Part shown: positions 1 to 8,763 of the stretch, piece after piece
How the letters are laid out: the number at the start of each line of letters is the position of its first letter
How positions within the stretch are numbered: position 1 is the first letter of the stretch
NCBI GenBank assembly: GCA_034421575.1
Contig: DAOUKG010000003.1
Location: forward strand, 19,892 to 83,891
DNA length: 64,000 nucleotides
Direction: 5' to 3'
Source: VXLM01 sp034421575
Lineage (GTDB): Bacteria; Chloroflexota; Dehalococcoidia; Lucifugimonadales; VXLM01
Program-made: the position numbers and the translations under genes
Notes under the pieces: generated by a model
Seen by the model: the letters and a program-made list of their open reading frames with translations, nothing else
What the model was told of the DNA's origin: nothing
Database searches by the model: none

Positions 1-360
1 GAACTTGATATAGACGTTCGGAGGCCCCGCCGACCATGCCCGCGGCCCGCCCGGCCCGCGCGTCACAAGCTGCTGGATACTGAAGTCGCCCGCCTCTTCA
101 AGCAAATGCCTGTTCCGCTCTATCCCCTCCTCCGACAGATCGAGCATCTCCTGAGCGGTCAGGCCGGGGTCGATCCGCACGTACTTCAGCGAACGGTACA
201 GGCGGTCGACGTGCTCCTTCATCCGAAAGCTCGCCCCGCCGAACGTCCGAATCGTCTCAAACACCTGGTCGCCCTTTGAGGGACCCAAGTCGGCCGGATC
301 GTACGTGATCCTGTCCATTGGCATCCACTCACCGTTGAAATATCCGACGAACTCAGTCAT
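1..360 (-). CDS. Class IV (BCAT/D-amino acid) aminotransferase, N-terminal part
   Basis: The reading frame starts at ATG (358-360 on the complement) and runs off the left edge, so only the first 120 residues are visible. They begin MTEFVGYFNGEWMPMDRI and contain GDQVFETIRTFGG followed by a MKEHVDRLYRSLK stretch. This is the typical N-terminus of fold-type IV PLP enzymes (branched-chain aminotransferase, D-amino acid aminotransferase, ADC lyase): FNGE near the start, GDxVFExxRT, then HxxRLxxS. The catalytic lysine would lie beyond the edge. The gene is divergent from the nitrile hydratase genes with about 155 bp between. The superfamily is clear; the substrate cannot be told. Confidence 0.75.
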   Translation of the reverse strand, partial: MTEFVGYFNGEWMPMDRITYDPADLGPSKGDQVFETIRTFGGASFRMKEHVDRLYRSLKYVRIDPGLTAQEMLDLSEEGIERNRHLLEEAGDFSIQQLVTRGPGGPRAWSAGPPNVYIKF

Positions 361-515
361 TGCTCTTTCCTCTCTATGACCACCAAAGATGCGGGCACCG
401 TAAACCGCGTTGGTTCGTCTATGCTATGGTCTCGCAGCCATCTCGTCAACGGCGTCCGGTATCGGTTGAATGGCCTCTTGTCCTATACTACTACCACGCC
501 AATCAGGAGGCTTTC

Positions 516-1181
516 ATGAGACGGGTTCATGACTTGGGAGGCGCGTCTGGATTCGGCCCGATAGCCATCGAGGAGAACGAGCCTGTATTCCACGAAGAGT
601 GGGAAGGCCGGGTTTTTGGCATGATGACTACCATAGGCCATCACACCTTCCCCATGCGCCCAACCATTGAGAGTATCGAGCCGTCAGTCTATCTCGATTC
701 GACTTACTATCAAAAATGGCTGATCGCGCTGGAAAAGGGTTTTGTACAGAGCGGGTCCCTTACAGACAAGGAGATTCGAGACCGGACCAAGCTCTATCGC
801 AGCCGTCCCGCCACGCCCGTCACTCAGAATAATGACCCTGATCTTGCACGCGCTGCCTGGGAAAACCGCTACAGCCAGCGTTCTCCCAAGTACGAAGGCG
901 ATCCGGCCTTCTCCGTAGGAGACGCAGTCCTGACCCGCCACATCGATCCCGCCGGCCACACCAGAATTCCCCGCTACGCCCAAGGCAAAAACGGCTACAT
1001 CCACGCCCTGCGCGGCGTCTTCGACCTGCTCGATCTCAAAGTACAAGGCATCCGCAAGCCGGAACCGGTCTACACCGTCGGCTTCGACGCCCGTGAGCTA
1101 TGGGGAGACGAAGCCGAATCGCCCCAGCGCGTCTACATCGACCTCTGGGAAAGCTACCTACTTGGACCCGATAAGTCCTGA
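516..1181 (+). CDS. nthB: Nitrile hydratase beta subunit
   Basis: A 221-residue subunit of nitrile hydratase, which hydrates nitriles to amides in the cytoplasm as an alpha-beta heterodimer. The start ATG at 516 is chosen because a caggagg Shine-Dalgarno lies 6 nt upstream and the protein then opens MRRVHDLGGASGFGPI, the standard beta-subunit N-terminus; the frame is open further upstream to 360 but that part looks non-coding. The C-terminal half has the SH3-like beta-barrel segment (FSVGDAVLTRHIDPAGHTR and GYIHALRGVF, then PVYTVGFDARELWG). The order beta-alpha is that of cobalt-type clusters. The alpha gene follows after 89 bp. Confidence 0.92.
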   Translation: MRRVHDLGGASGFGPIAIEENEPVFHEEWEGRVFGMMTTIGHHTFPMRPTIESIEPSVYLDSTYYQKWLIALEKGFVQSGSLTDKEIRDRTKLYRSRPATPVTQNNDPDLARAAWENRYSQRSPKYEGDPAFSVGDAVLTRHIDPAGHTRIPRYAQGKNGYIHALRGVFDLLDLKVQGIRKPEPVYTVGFDARELWGDEAESPQRVYIDLWESYLLGPDKS

Positions 1182-1270
1182 CCAAAGAAAATCAACCGAG
1201 TGAATTCGTACGCAGGCATATTCACGCCAATCTTCACGACAAAACAAGAAAGAGGAGGCTGATAGCCAAC

Positions 1271-1900
1271 ATGCCGGACCATGACCATGACCATGACCAT
1301 GACCATGAACACGACGAGTTTCACGATCCAACGGAATCCGAGGTCCGCGCCAAGGCCGTCGAGTCCTTATTGGCCGAGAAGGGACTCCTCTCGACCGAAG
1401 CAGTGGATGATGTCGTCGACCGGTACGAGAACGACGTCGGCCCGATGAATGGCGCTAGAGTCGTCGCACGTGCCTGGACCGACCCCGAATACAAGGCTCG
1501 ACTCCTGGCAGACGGTGGCGATGCAGTGGCCGAACTCGGCTACGGCGACGAGCACAGTGCCCGCCTCGTCGTCGTCGAGAACACCCCGGACGTACACAAC
1601 GTCATTGTCTGCACCCTGTGCTCCTGCTACCCCTGGTCCGTCCTCGGCCTGCCGCCTGAGTGGTACAAGTCCGAGGCCTACCGCGCCCGGGTAGTCAAGG
1701 AACCGAGAGCAGTTCTCTCCGAATTCGGTCTCGAACTCAACGATTCAATCGAGATCCGCGTCTGGGACAGCCTCTCCGAGCTCCGCTACATGGTCCTTCC
1801 CGAACGTCCCGAAGGAACCGACCACCTGACCGAAGAAGAGCTCGCCGCCCTCGTCTCCCGCGACGCAATGATCGGCGTCGCCAAAGCCGGTACAGACTGA
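1271..1900 (+). CDS. nthA: Nitrile hydratase alpha subunit, cobalt type
   Basis: A 209-residue catalytic subunit. The metal-binding motif VCTLCSCYPW spans residues 113-122, with C114, C117, S118 and C119 as ligands; T at the third position and Y after the last Cys are the cobalt-type signature (iron enzymes have CSLCSC). The N-terminus is odd: residues 3-19 are almost entirely His/Asp/Glu, encoded by a tandem gaccat repeat at 1278-1308. A metal-acquisition role is possible, but this is inference. A good SD (agaggaggctgatagccaac) precedes the ATG. No nitrile hydratase activator (P14K/P47K-like) gene follows here; the next gene is mfd, so the metallochaperone must be elsewhere or dispensable. 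Confidence 0.93.
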   Translation: MPDHDHDHDHDHEHDEFHDPTESEVRAKAVESLLAEKGLLSTEAVDDVVDRYENDVGPMNGARVVARAWTDPEYKARLLADGGDAVAELGYGDEHSARLVVVENTPDVHNVIVCTLCSCYPWSVLGLPPEWYKSEAYRARVVKEPRAVLSEFGLELNDSIEIRVWDSLSELRYMVLPERPEGTDHLTEEELAALVSRDAMIGVAKAGTD

Positions 1901-1948
1901 TTACACCAAAAGAGACTCACCCACCCTCCAATCTTTCCCCCGCAGGGG

Positions 1949-2197
1949 GCTGACAGGGGTAGGTATTAGGTATTCCATACTTGCGAGTCATAGCCCCACC
2001 ACTGTCATTCCGATCGTAGCGAAGCGGAGAGAGGAATCTAAAGTGTTCATCCTTCAAACCAAGCCCTGCACTCTGAAACATCCATGGCGATGGCTAGCAT
2101 TTTAGATTCCTCCCTACGGTCGGAATGACAGGCACTCGGGGGGGCATGACAGCTACTCAGTTGTACTTGCAATCCGATTTTACCTACCCCTGTCAGC
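1949..2197. mobile_element. MITE-2, complete copy a (249 bp, non-coding)
   Basis: Both ends carry the perfect 17-bp inverted repeat gctgacaggggtaggta. Inside is an inverted pair of R5 segments (about 2003-2040 and 2102-2131). Left flank ccgcagggg (1940-1948) and right flank ccgtcgtgg (2198-2206) are both loop regions of R1-type hairpins, so the element sits inside an R1 unit whose right half (gggagagggctggggtgagg) resumes at 2204. No coding capacity. Confidence 0.75.
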
Positions 2198-2345
2198 CCG
2201 TCGTGGGAGAGGGCTGGGGTGAGGGTGATGCACCCATCACCCATACCGGAAATGCCCCCAAATGCCTCCCCAGATATGACCACTCTTCCCCCTTTGTGCT
2301 CTCTGCGCCCTCTGCGCCCTCCGCGCCCTCTGCGGTGAATCCCCC
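2198..2345. repeat. R1 right half and R3 repeats
   Basis: 2198-2229 is the right half of an R1 unit split by MITE-2. 2295-2344 holds a short tandem of R3 words (ctctgcgcc, ctccgcgcc) ending in ctctgcggtgaatcc. The stretch 2230-2460 otherwise shows no gene; mfd starts at 2461. Confidence 0.7.
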
Positions 2346-2460
2346 AGAACCCAGCACCTAACCCCCAGAACCTCTCCACCTCCCCCGTGCTACAATACTC
2401 CCCAGGCGAGTCCGTTTTCCGCGGACTCGCCCTATTCTGCGTTTGAGGCCACACAAAAGA

Positions 2461-5400
2461 ATGTCCCTCAGCGTCCTGGGCGACGTACTGGAAACCGCGC
2501 CGCAGTTCGAGCGGCTCCGCGCCTCGATGGGCGAGTCTCGCGCTCACGTCCGCCTGCAGGTGCTGCCAAACGGCGTGCCGATGACCCTAGCCACCCTCGC
2601 TCGGAACGTCGATGTCCCCGTCCTGCTCGTCGCGCCCAGGCCCGATGAGGCCCGCCGTCTCTACGAGCAGATATGCCTCTGGAGCGCCGACGAACGCTCC
2701 GTCCTCCACTTCCCCGAGAGCGAGACGCTCCCCTTCGAGCGCCTCGTGACCGACACGGACACCGAGCAGCAGCGCATCGGCGTGCTCGCCAGGCTCCTTG
2801 CCGACGACTCCCCGGACGGCGGTTCGCCCTTCGGCCCCAACATAATCATCGCCTCGGCCTCTGCAATCTCCCAGAAGACCGTCTCCCGCGAGAGCTTTGA
2901 GAAGAGCCTGCACCGCCTCGTCCCCGGCCAGACCCTCGACCTGCGCGAGCTCCTCGACCGGTGGCGGCGCATGGGATACGCCTTCGAGCCGACCGTCGAC
3001 CTTCCCGGCACGGCGGGACGGCGCGGCGGCATCCTCGACGTGTATCCCGTCGGCGCGGAGTTCCCCGCCCGCATCGACCTCTGGGGCGATGAGATCGACT
3101 CCATCCGACTCTTCGATCCCGCCACGCAGCGCTCCACCGACTTTGTCCAGTCCGTCGACATCCTGCCCGCACAGGAGACCCTTCCTGGCCTCACGCACCC
3201 CGACCACGTCGACTACCTCCTCCGCTCCATCGACATGCGCAATTGCAACGCCGAGACTCGCGAGCGCATCGGCGAGGAGATTCACCTCCTCCTCGACGGC
3301 GCCGAGGTCGAGGACGCCAACTTCTACGCCGGGTTCTTCAACCACGGCTCGTTCCTCGACTACCTGCCGAGCGACGCCATCATCGTCCGCTATCGCCCGC
3401 CCGACATCGTCGAGGCGGCATGGGAGACCGAGGAACGCGCGCACGAACTCCGAGAGGCCAAGCAGTCGCGCGGCGAGCTTCCGCACAACTTCCCGTCGTC
3501 CCACGCCCCGTGGCGCGAGACCGAACCGACGCTCGACGAGTTTGCCCGACGCATCGACGTCACCCCCTGGGGCGCGGAGGACCTCGTCCACCGCGACGCC
3601 ATCGTCCTCCCATTCAGTTCCGGCCCCGAGTACGGCGGCGACGTGGAGAGCTTCGTCATCGAGTCCGAGAACGCCGCCGAGGAGGGCGACCGCCTCGTCG
3701 CCGTCAGCTCCGTCCCCAAGCGGCTCGGCGAGTTCTTCGACCGCACCGGCGTGGAGACCGCACTTCTCGATGCCCTTGAGGAGACGCCCCGTCCCGGTAC
3801 TATCACCGTCATCCAGAACCCCGGCTCCGGCCTCAGTGAGGGACTTGCCCTCCGCGTGAACGGTCGCAGCCTCCTCGTCCTCAGCGACGCAGAGATCTTC
3901 GGCACCGCCAAGCGACGACCTGCCTCCCGCCGCCGTGCCCGCCGCCGCGACTCCCTCCTGTCCGAACTCAACCCTGGTGACTACGTCGTTCACGTCGAGC
4001 ACGGCGTGGGCAGGTTTGCCGGCACCGGACGCACCCCCCGTGACGAGGACGACCGCGAGTACCTCATCATCAACTACGCCGAGGGCGACGAGCTCTACGT
4101 CCCCATGGAGCACCTCGACCGTGTGACCCCATACGTCGCGCCGCTCGACCGTCCTCCCTCGCTCTCCCGGCTCGGCACGCAGGAGTGGAAGCGCACCAAG
4201 GCCCGCGTCGAGCGTTCCACCCGCGAGATGGCCGCCGAGTTGCTCTCCCTCTACGCCTCACGCGAGCTGTCCAAGGGCCACGCTTTCGCCCTCGACACCC
4301 CGTGGCAGGTGCAGCTGGAAGACGCCTTCCCTTACGAGGAGACCCCCGACCAGGCCGAGGCCATCCTCGACATGAAGCGCGACATGGAGAGCGGCAAGCC
4401 CATGGACCGGCTCATCTGCGGCGATGTCGGCTACGGAAAGACCGAGGTCGCCCTCCGCGCCGCCTTCAAGGCCGTCACCGACGGCTACCAGGTCGCCATC
4501 CTCGTGCCCACGACCGTCCTCGCCCAGCAGCACTTCACCACCTTCTCCGAGCGTCTCAAGCCCTATCCCGTCCGCGTCGAGGTCCTCAGCCGCTTCCGCT
4601 CCGACCGAGAGCAGCGCGACGTCGTCAGCGATCTCGCCGAGGGCAAGGTAGATATCGTCATCGGTACTCACCGCCTCGTCCAGAAAGACGTGTCCTTCAA
4701 GAATCTCGGACTCATCGTCGTCGACGAGGAGCAGCGCTTCGGTGTCGCCCACAAGGAGCGCCTCAAGCAGATGCGATCCGAGGTCGATGTCCTCACCATG
4801 ACCGCGACGCCCATCCCGCGCACGCTCCACCTCTCCCTCTCCGGCATCCGCGACATGAGCGCCATCCAGACCGCGCCCGAAGAGCGACTGCCAATAAAGA
4901 CCTACGTATCCGAGTTCAGCGACGAGCTCATCCGCGAGGCCATCCGCCGCGAGCTTGATCGGCGCGGACAGGTCTACTTCCTCCACAACCGCGTCTACAA
5001 CATCGACTACATCGCAGGGTACATCCGACGGCTCGTCCCCGAGGCGAAGGTCGGCGTCGCCCACGGCCAGATGGGCGAGAACCGCCTCGAACAGGCGATG
5101 GTCGACTTCGCCGAGGGCGGCGTGGATGTCCTCGTGTGCACCACCATCATCGAGTCCGGCCTCGACATCCCGAACGTCAACACCCTGATCGTCAACCGCG
5201 CCGACGCCTTCGGACTCGCCCAGCTCTACCAGCTTCGAGGCCGTGTCGGACGCAGCGCCCGCCGCGCCTACGCCTACCTCCTCATACCCCAGCACCGCAG
5301 CCTCACCGAGACGGCGGAGAAGCGCCTCAAGACCATGCTCGCCGCGACAGAGCTCGGCGCGGGCTTCCAGATCGCCATGAAGGACCTCGAAATTCGAGGC

Positions 5401-6162
5401 GCGGGCAACATCCTCGGCGCGAACCAGAGCGGCCACATCTACGCCGTCGGCTTCGACCTCTACACCCGCCTACTCTCCGACGCCGTCGAGTCCCTCCGCG
5501 CCCAACGAGAGACATCTTCCATCCTTCCCCCCACGGGGGAAGGACCAAGGAAGGGGGAGACCTCCCCCACAGGGGATGATTCTTCTTCTATCCTTCCCGG
5601 CTCAGGGGAAGGACCTCCATCTCCCATCCTGCCCCCTCCGGGGGAAGGACCTCCATCCCCTATCCTGCCCCCTCCGGGGGAAGGACTAAGGAAGGGGGGC
5701 TCCCCCACCGTCGTCGACATCGGCATCCCCGCCAACATCCCGCCGGAATACGTCTCCGACCTCCCCACCCGCCTCGACGTCTACCGCCGCCTCGTAAGCT
5801 CCGCCACCCCCGAAGCCGTGGACGCCATGGGCGATGAGCTAGTCGACCGCTTCGGCACACTCCCCTGGCAGGTGCAGAACCTCCTATACGTCACCAAGCT
5901 CAAGCTCGCCGCCGCACAAGCCAACATAGTCTCCGTCAACAGGGACAACGGCACCGTCGTCCTCCGCCTGACCGACAGCGTCGGCGGCGCAAGACAGGCC
6001 CTCCGCCGTCACCTCGGCGACCACGTCGACGTCGGCAACACCCAGGTCCGCGTCGACATCTCCCACGCCTCCAACGGCTGGGAACGCTCCCTCCTCGAAA
6101 CCGTCCAACAAATCGGCCGGTTCACCGAGCAAATGACCGCCCAACTCGCCGCCGTCCCATAG
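2461..6162 (+). CDS. mfd: Transcription-repair coupling factor Mfd
   Basis: A 1233-residue SF2 translocase that removes stalled RNA polymerase and recruits UvrA. ATG 2461 is preferred over the in-frame TTG at 2443; no strong SD is visible for either. Domains in order: UvrB-like N-terminal module; CarD-like RNA polymerase interaction domain from about residue 506 (GDYVVHVEHGVGRF); helicase with Walker A GDVGYGKT (654-661), DEEQ (755-758), TATPIPRTLH and QLRGRVGRS; TRG segment FQIAMKDLEIRGAGN; C-terminal TRCF domain from about residue 1085. At 1233 residues it is longer than the usual roughly 1150. The excess is residues about 1019-1081, a Pro/Gly/Glu-rich insert encoded by genomic palindromic repeats between the motor and the C-terminal domain. 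Confidence 0.95.
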   Translation: MSLSVLGDVLETAPQFERLRASMGESRAHVRLQVLPNGVPMTLATLARNVDVPVLLVAPRPDEARRLYEQICLWSADERSVLHFPESETLPFERLVTDTDTEQQRIGVLARLLADDSPDGGSPFGPNIIIASASAISQKTVSRESFEKSLHRLVPGQTLDLRELLDRWRRMGYAFEPTVDLPGTAGRRGGILDVYPVGAEFPARIDLWGDEIDSIRLFDPATQRSTDFVQSVDILPAQETLPGLTHPDHVDYLLRSIDMRNCNAETRERIGEEIHLLLDGAEVEDANFYAGFFNHGSFLDYLPSDAIIVRYRPPDIVEAAWETEERAHELREAKQSRGELPHNFPSSHAPWRETEPTLDEFARRIDVTPWGAEDLVHRDAIVLPFSSGPEYGGDVESFVIESENAAEEGDRLVAVSSVPKRLGEFFDRTGVETALLDALEETPRPGTITVIQNPGSGLSEGLALRVNGRSLLVLSDAEIFGTAKRRPASRRRARRRDSLLSELNPGDYVVHVEHGVGRFAGTGRTPRDEDDREYLIINYAEGDELYVPMEHLDRVTPYVAPLDRPPSLSRLGTQEWKRTKARVERSTREMAAELLSLYASRELSKGHAFALDTPWQVQLEDAFPYEETPDQAEAILDMKRDMESGKPMDRLICGDVGYGKTEVALRAAFKAVTDGYQVAILVPTTVLAQQHFTTFSERLKPYPVRVEVLSRFRSDREQRDVVSDLAEGKVDIVIGTHRLVQKDVSFKNLGLIVVDEEQRFGVAHKERLKQMRSEVDVLTMTATPIPRTLHLSLSGIRDMSAIQTAPEERLPIKTYVSEFSDELIREAIRRELDRRGQVYFLHNRVYNIDYIAGYIRRLVPEAKVGVAHGQMGENRLEQAMVDFAEGGVDVLVCTTIIESGLDIPNVNTLIVNRADAFGLAQLYQLRGRVGRSARRAYAYLLIPQHRSLTETAEKRLKTMLAATELGAGFQIAMKDLEIRGAGNILGANQSGHIYAVGFDLYTRLLSDAVESLRAQRETSSILPPTGEGPRKGETSPTGDDSSSILPGSGEGPPSPILPPPGEGPPSPILPPPGEGLRKGGSPTVVDIGIPANIPPEYVSDLPTRLDVYRRLVSSATPEAVDAMGDELVDRFGTLPWQVQNLLYVTKLKLAAAQANIVSVNRDNGTVVLRLTDSVGGARQALRRHLGDHVDVGNTQVRVDISHASNGWERSLLETVQQIGRFTEQMTAQLAAVP
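5514..5703 (+). repeat. Palindromic repeat cluster inserted in frame in mfd
   Basis: Four successive hairpin units of the type atccttccccccacggggga (variants with ccctccggggg) are translated as part of Mfd, giving PSPILPPPGEG-like peptides. The units resemble the intergenic R1-type hairpins. The frame is kept across the whole insert and the Mfd C-terminal domain continues normally after it. Confidence 0.85.
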
Positions 6163-6432
6163 CCCACCCCCTCAACGTCATTCCCGCGAAAGCGGGAATC
6201 CACTCCTCCCCCTCTGCGCACTCCGCGCCCTCTGCGGTAAATCCTCTTACCCCCTCTCCCGTTCGCGGGAGAGGGCTGGGGTGAGGGTAATCTCCCGGAA
6301 CCCAGCACCTGGCACCCAAAACCCCTCCCACCGGAAACACGTCTGTAACAAATGCCCTTTATCATCCCTTACCAGTTCGCGGAATCGCGGCAATCACCCG
6401 CGACCGCACGTAACCAACAGGGGGATGAAAAC
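6163..6432. repeat. R2, R3 and R1 in the mfd-amt gap
   Basis: The spacer holds R2 (6178-6202), R3 (6213-6243) and R1 (about 6248-6288) in direct succession. An SD-like aggggga at about 6419 precedes the amt start. Confidence 0.75.
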
Positions 6433-7656
6433 ATGGAACTGGATTCCGGTCATACCGCCTGGATGCTGACGGCCTCCGCTCTGGTGCTCCTCATGACGCC
6501 GGGGCTGGCCTTCTTCTACGGAGGACTCGTCCGCGCCAGGAATGTCATCAGCACGCTCATGTACAGCTTCATGGCCATGGCAGTCGTGAGCATAGTCTGG
6601 GTGCTCTGGGGCTACAGCCTCGCATTCGGCGAGGGGAGCGCCTTCATTGGCGACCTGAGCTTCTTCGGCCTGTCAGGCATAGACATCAACGATCTGGAGG
6701 ACAACGGCATCCCCACGCTGCTGTTCGTCATCTTCCAGATGATGTTCGCCATCATCACGCCCGCCCTCATCACGGGAGCCTTCGTCGAGCGATTCAAGTT
6801 CACGACCTACCTGATATTCCTCGTGATCTGGGTCACAATCGTCTACGCCCCCGTTGCCCACTGGGTCTGGGGCGGCGGCTGGATCGGCGACGTTGGCGAT
6901 GGCGCGCTCGACTTCGCGGGTGGCACCGTCGTCCACATCAACGCCGGTGTGGCGGCCGTCGCGGCTGCGTGGCTAATCGGAAAGCGACGCGACCCCGGCC
7001 CTGAGCCGCACAACGTGCCCTATGTCATACTGGGAGCCGCCCTGCTCTGGTTCGGATGGTTCGGCTTCAACGCTGGCTCCGGCCTCGCCGCCGACGGGGT
7101 AGACGTAAGCGCCTTCCTCGTCACCAACACCGCCGCCGCCGCCGCCGCACTCACCTGGGGCGTCATATCCCAGATACAGACCGGCCGCATGAGCGCCGTC
7201 GGTGTGGCGTCGGGTGCCGTCGCGGGCTTGGTCGCGATCACGCCGGCCGCCGGTTATGTCGGCGTCTACGGCGCACTCGCCATCGGCGCGGGCGCGGGCC
7301 TACTCTGCTACATAGCCGTCTACCTTCGCACCAAGGTCGAAATAGACGACGCCCTTGAGGTCTTCGCCGTACACGGAATTGGCGGCATCTGGGGCGCAAT
7401 CGCAACTGGCATCTTCGCTGTAGCGGCAATCGGCGGCACCGCCGGACTCATCGACGGCAACGCCGGACAGCTCGTCACCCAGGTCGTCGCGGTCGTCGCA
7501 ACTATGGTCTACTCATTCGTCGTCACCCTCGTCATCCTCAAGGTTCTCGACCTCATCCCGGGTCTCGGCATCAGGGTATCCGGCGACGAAGAGGACATGG
7601 GCCTCGACCTCTCCGCCCACGGCGAGAGAGCATTCGTCAGCGACGGAGCCGACTAA
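6433..7656 (+). CDS. amt: Ammonium transporter, Amt family
   Basis: A 407-residue polytopic membrane protein that imports ammonium. ATG 6433 follows cagggggatgaaaac; the frame is open back to 6352 but the upstream residues are not Amt-like. Family features: opening helix TAWMLTASALVLLMTPGLAF, the FFYGGLVRARN loop, and both pore histidines in FAGGTVVHINAG and FAVHGIGGIWGAI. About eleven transmembrane helices can be counted and the C-terminal tail (residues 380-407) is short and acidic. The PII gene 190 bp downstream is its classical regulator partner, so a nitrogen-controlled operon is likely. Confidence 0.95.
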   Translation: MELDSGHTAWMLTASALVLLMTPGLAFFYGGLVRARNVISTLMYSFMAMAVVSIVWVLWGYSLAFGEGSAFIGDLSFFGLSGIDINDLEDNGIPTLLFVIFQMMFAIITPALITGAFVERFKFTTYLIFLVIWVTIVYAPVAHWVWGGGWIGDVGDGALDFAGGTVVHINAGVAAVAAAWLIGKRRDPGPEPHNVPYVILGAALLWFGWFGFNAGSGLAADGVDVSAFLVTNTAAAAAALTWGVISQIQTGRMSAVGVASGAVAGLVAITPAAGYVGVYGALAIGAGAGLLCYIAVYLRTKVEIDDALEVFAVHGIGGIWGAIATGIFAVAAIGGTAGLIDGNAGQLVTQVVAVVATMVYSFVVTLVILKVLDLIPGLGIRVSGDEEDMGLDLSAHGERAFVSDGAD

Positions 7657-7705
7657 CCAGCAAACCATGCGCCATTCATACGCAAATACACCCCGCCAAC
7701 CTCTC

Positions 7706-7733
7706 GTAGGGGCGATTCGCGAATCGCCCCTAC
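7706..7733. repeat. 28-bp perfect palindrome, copy 1
   Basis: Two 14-nt arms (gtaggggcgattcg and its exact complement) meet without a loop. A second identical copy is at 59836-59863, and the preceding bases ccaacctcycG are also shared. It lies between amt and the PII gene, with an R2 unit following at 7779-7803. Confidence 0.85.
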
Positions 7734-7843
7734 CCCGACACGGGGCGACAATCCAATCCCCTCTCCCGGCACCCCCACCCGTCATTCCCGCGAAAGCGGG
7801 AATCCACGCCGGGAACACTCCTGAAAACTGAGGTGAATTTCCA

Positions 7844-8194
7844 ATGCTGAAGATAGAAGCAATCGTCCGACCCGAGCGGATCCACGCAGTAACCGACGCC
7901 TTGGAAGAGGCTGGATGCGGAGGCTTCCACTACCTGAACGTAACCGGACAGGGGAAGCAGCGCGGAGTCGAGGTCTTCACCGGCAGGGGCGGACACATGG
8001 TCCGAGCCGCCGGGTCCAAGACCCTCGTCGTCACCGTCATCCCCGACGACCTCAAGGACGCCGCCGTCAACGCCATCATCCAGGCCGCCAGAAGCCCCGA
8101 CGAAGGCCGCATCGGCGACGGCAAGATCATCGTCTCCCCAGTCGCAGACGTCATCCGCGTCCGCACCGGAGAACACGGCGAAGCCGCCCTCTAG
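7844..8194 (+). CDS. glnK: Nitrogen regulatory protein PII
   Basis: A 116-residue PII trimer subunit; an aggtgaatttcca SD precedes the ATG. The B- and C-loop signatures are clear: KTLVVTVIPDD and IGDGKIIVSPVADVIRVRTGE. The T-loop reads GQGKQRGVEVFTGRGGHMVRAA. The usual uridylylatable tyrosine (Y51 of enterobacterial GlnB/GlnK) is not present; the equivalent place holds G/H. PII proteins sense ATP/ADP and 2-oxoglutarate, and the position directly after amt points to control of the transporter by T-loop insertion. Lack of the tyrosine implies no GlnD-type modification at that site. Confidence 0.88.
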   Translation: MLKIEAIVRPERIHAVTDALEEAGCGGFHYLNVTGQGKQRGVEVFTGRGGHMVRAAGSKTLVVTVIPDDLKDAAVNAIIQAARSPDEGRIGDGKIIVSPVADVIRVRTGEHGEAAL

Positions 8195-8560
8195 CACGCC
8201 TCCACCGCGCCTCACACCCCACGCTTCCACAACCAATCGCATGGGCGACCCTCGTGGTCGCCCTTCGCATTACTCCCCTCACCCGTTCGCGGGGAACCTT
8301 CGCATTACTCCCTCTCCCGTCGTGGGGGACCTTTGCATTACCCTCTCACCCGTTTGCGGGGGACCTTCACATTACTCCCTCTCCCGTCGTGGGAGAGGGC
8401 TGGGGTGAGGGCAAAAGGCCCCCCAACGTCCCCCCCGTTCATGCTGAACCCTGTCGAAGCATGAGCCTGAACCCCGCCCACCCCGCATTTGACGAACACG
8501 AACATATAATCTATCATGACTCCACATAACCCGCTATAGAGAGTTGCCCGAAAACACCCA

Positions 8561-8590
8561 ATGTCCCATTTTGTCCCGCAATGTCCCTCA
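8561..8590. repeat. GTnnC direct repeat, word GTCCC (three copies)
   Basis: The word gtccc occurs three times with fixed linkers: gtccc-atttt-gtccc-gcaat-gtccc. The same arrangement, with the same word, is at 34543-34572; other loci use other words with the same atttt linker. Confidence 0.6.
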
Positions 8591-8730
8591 AAAAATACTC
8601 CCATCCAACTCCCCTCCGCGCCATCAGCGGTGAATCCTCTCATCCCCTCTCCCGTCGTGGGAGAGGGCTAGGGTGAGGGTAATCCCCCCGCCGCCGAAGA
8701 GACACAGAGCGGGCTACCCCCACAGCGGAA

Positions 8731-8763
8731 ATGCAACAAAATGCAACGCCATGCAACAAAAAT
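8731..8763. repeat. GTnnC direct repeat, word GTTGC on the minus strand (three copies)
   Basis: On the complement: gttgc-atggc-gttgc-atttt-gttgc. The linker atttt and spacing equal those at 8561, but the two central bases of the word are TG instead of CC in all three copies. Confidence 0.6.

Noticed and set aside
1271..1900. Iron-type nitrile hydratase or thiocyanate hydrolase
   Set aside because: The CTLCSCYPW motif is the cobalt form, and the beta and alpha lengths fit nitrile hydratase better than thiocyanate hydrolase, which has a third subunit.
2587..4113. 508-codon open frame on the minus strand opposite mfd
   Set aside because: A GC-rich antisense shadow of mfd; the translation is low-complexity Val/Gly/Glu/Asp with no domain, while the + frame is a clear Mfd.
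8275..8411. CRISPR-like 33-35-bp units
   Set aside because: Units are contiguous variants of an R1 hairpin with no unique spacers.
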